NCBI RefSeq assembly: GCF_900880675.1
Contig: NC_044193.1
Coordinates: 8,750,917-8,814,916 of the forward strand
Length of the DNA stretch: 64,000 nt
Origin: Sparus aurata
Lineage: Eukaryota; Chordata; Actinopteri; Spariformes; Sparidae
Direction: 5' to 3'
The notes below the pieces were generated by a model. It was not told the DNA's origin, searched no databases, and saw nothing but the letters and a program-made list of their open reading frames with translations. The position numbers and the translations under genes were made by a program. Below are positions 54,401 through 64,000 of the stretch, piece by piece. Within the stretch, counting starts at the first letter, position 1; each line of letters opens with the position of its first letter.

Positions 54401-57400
54401 TTCCATTAGCATAATTTCACTTAATAATTTAAGTTCAAACATTCTTAGTCATTAACTAAGTTGTATGTTTTTTCACGAGTGTCTGTTTGTCGGCAGAATA
54501 ACACAAAAACTGCACATTTCCATGATACTTGGATGGAGGATGGGTCTTGGACCAGGAAAGACCCCATTAACTTTTGGAGGGATCTCAACGTTGCGAAACA
54601 GGACTTAATATAATAATAATTCATGGATCTTGATGAAAAAAAAGAGCCATATTTATGTGGCTGGTATCTATGAGTGAGTACAATTTAATGGGGACCCAAA
54701 TAAAAATCTGGATTTAGCGGATTTCAATATGTTTTATTTGATATCGGATTAGGCTTGATTTAATTAAAAGGGGCCTTGGCAGAGGTATGCACTTTACTTA
54801 GTGCCATTCTCGTTAAGCTATGTTATCATATCACTGCTTTCTGACAGTCTTCAGTTCAGTCTGCTGCTGGTTCATACCAATCAGTTCAGTGCAAAATTAG
54901 ATCTAAAAAAACAATGTTTTTAATGATTGTTTCTATGTCTGAACGGTGTCAGAGGAGAGAAAGACTGGGTTCAGTTTGGCTAAAACTGAGAGCTTGGGGA
55001 AACAGCTAGCTTCCTTCAAAATATAAGATCTACTCCGGCTCCACAATTGCCTCATTTACATGTTGTATCCTGTATGCTAACAAGCCAGCCACAAACTACA
55101 CAAATAGCAACCGAGTTTCGTTCAGATATATGCAAGTGTACAAAGCTGGCAAATTCGCTATGACAGGACTTTGAAGAGGCTGCCCATGTCCACTGGCGCA
55201 GCTGTTGTTCATTTAGAAATGGCTCCACTCTGTATTCAAACTGCTCGTTAAGCCACAGCATCTTGTTCTCTGTGTTTACAAGTGTTAAACACAGAAGACA
55301 AAATGTGTACTTACAATGGATTTTGGGGGAGCAAGGTGGGTTATTTTCTGCTTCTGACCACAGCGATGATCTCACCCTCTAAACTCCAGGTAAATCACGT
55401 TTAATGAAGGCCTGTGACAAAAAATGTGACATTTCTAATAGGCCCTTTTCACAGGAGACGTTTTGACAAGTCGTACCATGGAAAAACCACAGGTGTAACG
55501 AATTATGTTAATGACGGCTGGGGCTGTGATATTTGTGCATGCTGGCTCTGTGACATGGCTTACCAGGGCGCCTAAATGAAATAAAGCCATGATTAATGTT
55601 GTGAGTTAGTGCAGTGGACAGTGTGCAGGAGTGAACTGCCATCTTCTCACTAAGCCAGGTTTTATATCATGTGTAATATGTGAACAATCAAGTAGCCAAT
55701 TTGTTGTTGCTGCGTGGAAAAATAAGTTAGACTAATCCTCTTTCTCTCCAGCCCAGTATTATGCAAACCCTGGTGAAGCATGTGACATTCATATTGCGCG
55801 TACACATTGTTAGATGGAGGGAACGACAGCATCACTGTGTTGCACCAGTGCTTCGATTAATGGTCCCTTCACACCCCACTTATTAAGATGTACTCTCAGT
55901 CTCTACTGTGCATTCTCAAACAAAGACACAGCCTTGGTGTCAAACACTTTCAATGTAGTGAGTCGTCGTCTTTACACCCCAACTTTTGACTGAATGCACA
56001 TTCAGCTGGTACAGAAGGCTGCTGATGAGTGTGTGACTTTTTGACGTAATACACACTCGACTGGTTAGTCAGAACACACTCCTCTGTTCTTCCCCAGCAA
56101 CACAAGGAGAGAGGAGAAGCGAGTTGTGAACTTCTGTTTCCTGGAGGAGGCACGCTTTTCGGGTAATTCATGCTTCAGAAAGAAGCAGTGATACATTTAG
56201 AAAGAAGAAGAGTTTATCTTTCTGATTTGTTTGCTATCCTGGAAGTTAACCCATTGTTAATTGCAGCTGCATTAACATGTTTTGGTAAATACTCTCATGA
56301 CTGATTATAGATAATTACAATAAATCATGTATAACAATTAGTTCCTTCCCTTTAATCCATGGTAGTATTATTTTATATGAGCTGTTTATAGAACGTTGTG
56401 CTGTGTTGATGTTAATCATTCAATTTCTAACTGTGAGATGTTGAAAAAGCCCACCAAAAGTGCCTTCAGAGATGGTTTGGTGTATCTGTGAACAGCTTTG
56501 ACAGGATTAGGATCATGTAATTAACAGTGTGAAAAGGTCTACAGCAGATACAGCCAGGACCGAGAGATTGCTCGTCCTCCAATCAATACGCTTTCAACCA
56601 GATAGGAGGAACTAATCAGTGAAATCACCGGGAAGAGTTAAAGGCTTGGAGAAAAAAAAAAAAAAGCCTCTGACCTTCCGCTGAACATGTAGTCTACAAT
56701 CATTACAAAAATCTGTCTGGACTTTCCCCTAGTTCTTATTCAGTATTTGACCTTTAAACCGCAATGACATCCTAATTATCATCAATTATTCCCGTGCCTT
56801 GCTGCGGCTCACATTCCCTGAATAGCTTGGAGGAAAGAATCATCTCGCGTTGATGACTTAAAGTGTCTTTTTCAAATTGTGACGGTGATCTGAGGAGGAA
56901 TGATAAACTCTCTCTGCAGGGTCACTCTTTAGGCATGAATAATTGCATCAGAATTATTACAATAGAATGTGAATATTGCTGGAACTGAACAGAAACAAGT
57001 CTTCTCTGTATATTAAAATAAGTATTATCGTGCAGGGATTTTTAATTTCTCTGTCATTTGCTTTTTTCTCACTGCAGTCCACATATCTATTTCATTAAAG
57101 GTTACAATTTTACTTGTCTGTATGCCTTATTGTAGTCTATATTTGGTCTACAAAGGAAGATTTAATGTGTCTTTTGTGTCAGTGGTGAACAGAAAAAACC
57201 CTTGAATGTCAAAGTGAGAGTGGCTTTGACCCAATTAACTGTATTCAGTCTGAAGCTCCTTTAGGGTTGTTATAGGTCTTTTGTTGGCCTCCATCACCAG
57301 TGTCATGGTTGCACATTCTGCTCTAGGTAGATTTCAATTTTCTTGAGGATTGATTTCTACGTATTAGAAGTAATGCTCAGTGATTTATCCATCCCCTGAG

Positions 57401-57780
57401 CTGTATTGAGTTTTGACACAATACTAACGCACCAAAAGATTGATCTTCCAGATACAGCTGTATTTACAATCAATTTAGGCTTAACCACACAAGTACAGTT
57501 ATTCAAATGCATATCAAAACCAGAAAAAGAGGGGAGGGGAACATTTTAACACTTTACATATTCTTTACCTAAATTACTTCTACTGTCAGTACATATGTTA
57601 CAGGAACGAGGCCGGTACCATGGCAACACATCATTTCTCTTGAAAACAGCAAAATTGATGATGCAGTAAAATGTAACTGCTCTTCACAGAATCTTCCTGG
57701 ATAATGCTATTCTTTTTTCTTTTTCTTTTTTTTCTTTGTATTTTCAATTCCTGTTTGTGTCTTTTTAAATTTAGGCGATG
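54401..57780. other. Non-coding, AT-rich upstream stretch
   Basis: The stretch has no exon-like frames. Several conserved-looking AT-rich homeodomain-type clusters are visible, such as TTAATTGCAGCTGCATTAAC near 56258 and TGAATAATTGCATCAGAATT near 56936. Whether they are conserved cannot be judged without alignment. Confidence 0.4.
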
Positions 57781-57913
57781 AGATGTTGATGAAGGTTCTC
57801 AGTCATCCAGGTCACGGTTATTCAAAGCGCTGTAATGTTGGCAACTGGACTTGCTTCAGTTACTTGAAGAAGACGTTTCACCTCTCATCCAAGAGTCTAC
57901 TTTAGTTCTGGCA
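57781..57913 (+). repeat. Teleost interspersed repeat, copy B
   Basis: It carries GATGTTGATGAAGGTTCTCA, a GTCATCCAGG block, GAAGACGTTTCACCTCTCAT and TTTAGTTCTGGCA. The same blocks in the same order appear on the minus strand at 245-372. Confidence 0.6.
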
Positions 57914-60594
57914 ATAACATCCGTTCCATCAATTTTTAGGCCTTCCATCTCCAATACTCAACAGTATCATCGGAGTTCACATTTTCCAGCGATGCTACAT
58001 ACACTGATAAGACCTAATTAGGAAGCGAACGTGGGTGTATGCGTCATCGTTTCTTAAAAAAATCTCTGTTTCTGCCCGAGTTTCTGAATCTAGAGGGAGT
58101 TTTCCCTGAAGGTCTGTGTTCTGTGACCTAGAATGCCATTTAAATGTGGATGAAAAGCCAAAGATACACTGAAAAAACCACATGGGTTTAAGAAATGCGT
58201 GTGTATGTGTCAACACCGGACAGCGTCCCAAACTTCAAGAATTACGTTGCTGCTAAAATCAATGTCCACCAGTGATGATTACAGTGCGTCCTTTTAAAGG
58301 AGATGAAACATTTATTTTGTATTTAACTCATTAAGATCACCTTGCAGAGATCTGTTTTCACTCCAACATTCAACATATCCATCTGTAGATCAGTGTCCAA
58401 ACAGCCACATTATATATACTTTATAAATTATACATTTCAAGCAGAGTTAATTCCTTTTTCTTTATGAGGCACGGTATATATAATCTGTCAGCCAGCAGCT
58501 TTCAGAGAATCTCACTTTGAGATAATTGTCGTCAAATTGCCGCAGTCAAAACACAGGTTTTGTTTGGGAATACAGATTTTGTAATTACTCAGCACGGATT
58601 ATTACTTTCACCAGGTACAGAGGACTAGTATACGGAGGAGATATCATCCACGCTGTACCTCGGTGAGGCAGCATGCAGCTAACTGTAGGTCAGTTGGAAA
58701 AAAACTCTGCAAGTTGCCGTGGCAACCGATTGGTGTGCAAAGTCTCGAACACCACCCATTTACTACAGTGTCTGAAAAACTGTGTGATTTTATTGATTTA
58801 GCAATAAATTACAAACAGAGAGAGAACCTGATCTATGTTTTCATGTCCTTGGGAGACATGAATCTTTTAGTGTTCTTCTTCTCACACACTATGGTACAGT
58901 TATATAATGGACAACGTACTGTACGCCTGTGGGCATAGCGTGTTTTACGCATCGCAAACCCTCGCTGAATCTGATTTTTTATTTTTTCTTTCTCCATAAT
59001 TTGCATCTCTTTCAGTTCAGATCCAATTAGCAGTGTCTTAATTTACACATAAATTAACTGAGATTAATCAACATCTCTGAGCCAGAGGAGAGAAGATCTT
59101 GGGTAATTGGGTAATTTTCAGAACAAAGAGAAGAGGCTTTGCGTGTAAAAATTCACAACAGCTCCGATTTCAGCAAGAGAAAAATAGTCCTGAATACATA
59201 CGCTATCTGGAGACAGAAGGAGAGAGAGAGAAAGAGGGAAAAAAACATCGAGAAACAATAGATAGAGAGCTGTAGACGCAGTGTTAAGAGCATCGCTTTC
59301 CCTTTTTCACGTGTCATGCCTCACCCACCTCCCTCCTTCCTCCTCCCATCCTCATGTGCCTCTGACAGGCTCTGTGTGGGTGTGCATGAGAGAAAGAGAA
59401 GGAGAGGGAGTGATGGAGAGAAAAAGCTCTTATTTATGTAAAAGCTGACATGAGAGGAGGTGCTCGGATGAAGCACAGAGCCTGACCGAGGCTCCGTTAA
59501 CTCTTCACAGTGAGAGCAAAAAAACTGTCAAAATCTACGGACTCTCTGCGATAGCAATGATACCACAAATCTGACTTTTAATCTCCTTATCTGTTATCAC
59601 TATACAGTATGTCTGCAGTCAACTGGTTGGTAAATGACCAGATTCTCTCTACATTTACAGATTCTCCCTTTAGAACAGCACAAAAATGGAGAGAAAGCAG
59701 TCACGGACATTTCATATCAACAAGATCAACGAGTGCTTCAAATCCAATCATTAAATTCGACTAAACATTAGAGGCTTCAATTAAAAACACCGGTGATGAG
59801 TTTTAAATTGAACGTGCTCACTCCTGCGTCCCCCTTTCACACACAAAAGCCGAACAAAAGAGGATACTAATCATCTCAACAGGTTCTTGGTTGTCAGCTA
59901 ATCTCGTTGCTGTATGTAGGCAATTATTTCACAGTAAACAAACACTGTGTGGAATTATGATTCCAACACACAGCGATTAATCATCCTTTGTCTGTTGTGG
60001 ACTGCAGCAATATGGCAACAAACAACCGTGCAGGATTTTGTGAACGCTGTTAAACTATTTACTATTTGTATGAAACTGAAATCAGATGCAGCAGGTTTTA
60101 AAATCACATGTTCGCTCCTCCTCTGCTGATAATGGTGGCAATTTACCACTTCCAACAGCGTCGGCGAAGCCAGAGCACAGTGGAGAGCTTTAACAAATAC
60201 ATTTTTTCTACTTCCTCCTGTCTTTATGCTCCTTATGTGAAAGAAGAGGTTTAGTTTGCCTTCAGGCACCCTTTGCACAACAATTCAACAATATTCCCCT
60301 GGGAGACAAATATATAATGCACATAAAGGTCGATCATTGAGAAATTGAAATGCAAATGTGTCTGGTAAATAAAAAGCCTGAGAAAGTGGACGTTTGGTAT
60401 CCCGTCACTTATTTTCCCTGTGTGTCTTTAGCCAGGCCCAATTCATTTATTCAGTTATTTAACAGACACTGCTAGACAATAAAATGATCCACAGATACCA
60501 AGAGACGAATCAAAATCCAAAACTGAGAGTTAATAAAAAAACAACCAATATAGACCGGATGATTAACAGGCTTACCTTCGCCAATATTTGTTTC
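57914..60594. other. Non-coding upstream stretch
   Basis: No coding exon, RNA gene or complete mobile element was recognised. A purine-rich run (GAGAGAGAGAAAGAGGG) lies near 59222 and a C/T-rich stretch near 59320. Confidence 0.4.
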
Positions 60595-60759
60595 TTAAAG
60601 CCACATTATGTAGAAATTGACATTTTGCCCGATTTGGCGCCCGCCACAGGAGTGCACAAACAAGTGATAGAGGGGTGGAGACACCATTCGTCCTATTACA
60701 AGAAACTGTACCGTCCAAAAGGTTATTTTAAGGTTAAAGTTACATAATGTTGCTTTAAA
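60595..60759. repeat. MITE with TTTAAAGC-type ends
   Basis: TTAAAGCCACATTATGTA at the left pairs with TACATAATGTTGCTTTAA at the right. The interior (GGCGCCCGCCACAGGAGTGC and following) has no transposase. It fits a common teleost MITE. Confidence 0.7.
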
Positions 60760-63700
60760 GTTGTTGTTCGTCTAGACGTGCTTCTCCCTATGCTCTCTCC
60801 TTCTTGTGTCACAAATATTCGTATCATTCTTCGAGCTCTTCTCATGGTGATTATCCACCTAAGCCTTACACTGCAACAAACAAAAAAACCTTGGAGTTGT
60901 CTCGAAGTGGAACAAGAGGATTTGGATGTTCATCACATTGTAGTTCTGCTTTTACAAAACAAACACGGGGCTGTTAAACCGATATGCTTCGTTTTCATCG
61001 ACTGATACTGTTGATACTCCCGTTGCTGCACTGTGAAACTAATTTGCTGGCTCATCTCGTTCCTCACTTACATAATCGACTGATATAATCAATTTTTACA
61101 GGACAACAGATGGATGAAATCTGGCTTCCTTACTCTCCACCTCGATTAGTTTCCTGATGCTTTCAACTGCCTCCGCGAGTGCAGTAATGATTGGCATTTC
61201 TGGGCTGAGTGTGTGTTCTGTAACACTCCTGGACACAAACAGAAATGTGACAAATCTTGAGGTTCAAAAAAAAAGAGAAAAAGAATGATATTCCTGTTTG
61301 AATTTGATATCCTTTCACAAATAATTAAATGTGTTTTCACAGATTCACAGTGGCACAACAAAGCACCTTGTAAAGGACTGAAACAGTGACCTACTGCTCC
61401 ACTAACGCTGGTGCGTGAGCGTCCGACTGGACTTACAACAGCCCAAAATGTCAACCCTTGGCCTTCTCTCCCCTCCCCTGTTGAACTCACAGCAATCTGT
61501 CATTAATAATAAAGGGTTATTAGAGGGACTCACATACTTGAAAGACTGCCTTCTCACACCCAGCCTGCCCCCTGATGATGAGGGGAATTATTACACGCAG
61601 CAGGGTGGGAGTGTGCCAGAGTAACCTTCTACACAGGATAATGGCACGGGAGTTGGTCGCCATGGAGTCAGGCTGGTTGAGTAAATACAGTCACCCTCGC
61701 CCCAACTCTGATGTGCGTCCATGTAATGAAAGCGAAAAAACTCAATAACAGCATGGCAACCGAGCAAGAGGCTCCACAGGAAATATGTTATTCTCGTTTA
61801 TCTAAATGTAGGAATAGAGATGCAGGAGATGTGTCTGTGTGTGTGTGTGTGTGTGTCTGTTTGTTTGAGGAGGTTGGAAGATAGAGAAGATGTTATCGCG
61901 GAGGGGAAGGATTGGAAATCCTTTTTAAAGCGATCTTTCAAGCAACTTCGACGTCCTTCATTCCTCCATCTTGTTTCTTAATGCTCACAGAGGGGGAGGT
62001 GTGTGTGTGTGTGTGTGTGTGTGGCTGTGTGTTCAATGGCCCTCTGAGGTCTGCGTGGAAAAATCGTTATCAAGGACACTCACAGAAAGAGCCAAAACGT
62101 CGTCAGATCTGGTCTCCTGCTGGCGGCTAGAAATTAACAAGGTTCTGACTCTAACGTCAGAGCTTTACTTAACCGATCAGGTTCCGATCTGCTTGTCAAT
62201 ACGCCATCAAATCCAGAGTTGTGTAACCCTTTATATCAACAACAAACAGCTCTCTTGTTGCACTAATCAGCTCATAATCCAGTTATGAGGATTAAATTCT
62301 TACTGCAGCTTATTTGGATCAAGACTAACAAGAAATTAATTGAAAGGGGTTGACCCTTTAGGAATACGGCTCCACAGTTCAGCTGGCAGAACAGGCTGAG
62401 AAAAGCTCAGAGTGGGTGACAATACTTGGTGGTGATATAATTGGGAACATAGCACACACTCCAATTGGCCATCCGCATTACTCACGCCTTGTTGTCATCT
62501 GTAGCTGGAAGGACATCATTTTCATGTGCTGAAGCTGCGGATCCCAAAAGTACAGGCGAATAAACCAATAATGCTTTAATCAAACAAATTAAAGCACACA
62601 GAGACCCGGCCACACACACATGCACAGCCAATCTGCAGTTCATGTGCCTGATGTGCTAATTGCTGGAGGTGTGTTCCTGAAATCCAAAGTAGGACTCTCT
62701 TACCTACAGATGCACAAAATTTCACAAGGACCTGAAAAGCTGTAATTAAAGGGTGACACATTTCTGCTCCTCTCCCACTGTGTGTGGGATGGCCTGAAAT
62801 AGAATTGCAGGGTTTCAACAGGCGTAGTGCACTCTACGCCGCTGCGCAGGCACCATCCTGAGTCTCAGCAAGAAACGGATACCATGTTCATGAGCCTCCC
62901 CATCTTTGTTGTGATTTAACATAAATGATCTGGTCTGACGGAAGGATGTGATCAGGTGAGATGATTAGGAGTGGCTGAAGAGCGCTCACATGCAAGTTTT
63001 TTTTAAACGTGGGCACACCTGTTAAAAATAGGCGATTGATATTCACTGTTGATCAGAAACTGAAAAAAATGATGGATAGTGAAAATCTCTATGTACACAT
63101 TTCAAGGTAAACAACACATTTAATAGATGTGTGTCAACATATTTGATAGCCCATTATTTAATGTTAGCATTCAGCTACTACTGAGCTAACATTACCATTT
63201 GAACACATCTGCAATTTGTCCATGATGTGTGCTGATATTTGAGAGTTAATTTACGCCTTTCCTCTCGTATTGTGTAAACCATCAAACAGTAATATTTTTT
63301 CAGTTGCAGTGAAATAATGATGGCTTGTCAGATATACCACATTTGACTCCCACCATGGATATAAAATTTTATTAAAATCTGGATAAAGCAATGGGAGATG
63401 GTGTCCTATTAATTTCTATGAAAGGTGTTCAGTGGCACATGAAGCCAAGGACATCTTTGACTTCCCAGGTATAAAAGTAACTTCCAGTTTAGTGCCCAGC
63501 TACCTTGAAAAGAGATTCATTTATGCAGCTGTTCTAGGTATTCAAAATTTTAAGAGAAATTGACAGAATGACTCATTCTTATAGTAAAAGGAATCATTTC
63601 GCTTGTATCCACGGCTTTACAGCTGCCTCTTTCACATTGTAAACTTATGAGGAATATAATCTTTATGCCCGAGTATGTTCACATGGCGTTGTAATTACAC

Positions 63701-64000
63701 TTTTTGGCCACTACAAAAAGTTGGCATCAGAGCCTGGTGCTCTTCCTGAGGGGTTACTTCCCACCCTGAGCATGACATCAGAGAAAGATGGCTGCTGTGT
63801 GAATCTGTTGTTGTTTTCTAGTGTGCCAACTTCACAAACGGGTGTAAAACAGGTGACAGCAGAAAGCAGCATGGAGGCCGAAGATGGTTATGGTGGTTAC
63901 TTTTCTCATTCTTAATCAGTCTCTTTTTAACTCAACGCCTAGTGAACGGTGATCAAGCAGCGCTGGAACGGTCATGGATGGGAATGAATTTAAGTACCAA
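60760..64000. other. Non-coding right end of the window
   Basis: GT microsatellites lie at 61831-61856 and 61999-62023. The segment from about 63355 to 63480 (CACCATGGATATAAAATTTT, AATGGGAGATGGTGTCCTAT, TTCAGTGGCACATGAAGCC) resembles a teleost dispersed repeat. Open frames here look like chance. No gene start or exon can be supported. Confidence 0.45.

Noticed and set aside
63721..63915. Open frame at the right edge starting MASEPGALPEG.
   Set aside because: It sits among repeat-like sequence, matches no family and has no supporting splice or promoter context.

Overview
The window is animal nuclear DNA, most likely from a ray-finned (percomorph-like) teleost. Genes are split by GT-AG introns of about 0.1 to 5 kb, there are many CA/GT microsatellites, and the introns carry small inverted-repeat DNA transposons of kinds I recognise as common in teleosts. 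No taxon can be named from the sequence alone.

Six genes are visible. Five have a full chain of phase-compatible exons and one lacks its 5' end. From left to right: ogg1 (minus, 540-2697), an 8-oxoguanine DNA glycosylase; qars1 (plus, 3384-11218), cytosolic glutaminyl-tRNA synthetase, head-to-head with ogg1 over a 686-bp shared promoter with four CCAAT boxes; qrich1 (plus, 13498-21421), a glutamine-rich regulator with a transposon-derived C-terminal domain; a single-domain protein tyrosine phosphatase (minus, 23314-28099, 5' end unresolved); a periphilin-1-like gene (plus, 30060-37871), related to a subunit of the HUSH silencing complex; and prickle2 (minus, coding part 41825-51246), a PET/LIM planar-polarity protein with a prenylation box. 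From 51.3 kb to the end no coding exon was found; this is probably the 5' intron(s) and upstream region of prickle2.

The qars1-qrich1 adjacency matches the mammalian arrangement. The periphilin-like and prickle2 genes converge tail to tail, just as mammalian PPHLN1 and PRICKLE1 do, although the prickle gene here is clearly of the PRICKLE2 type. This suggests an ancient duplicated gene pair in which a second periphilin gene was kept. The genes do not form an operon or one pathway; they cover DNA repair, translation, stress-linked transcription, phosphotyrosine signalling, chromatin silencing and planar polarity.

Mobile DNA is frequent: a 1.08-kb degenerate hAT element with 8-bp target duplication in a qrich1 intron, a 0.93-kb inverted-repeat element in another qrich1 intron, several MITE-like palindromes, an inverted repeat around periphilin-like exon 1, and a nested insertion at about 53.6-54.15 kb that carries a broken RecQ-like helicase fragment. 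I saw no CRISPR array, no prokaryotic system and no confident structural RNA gene.
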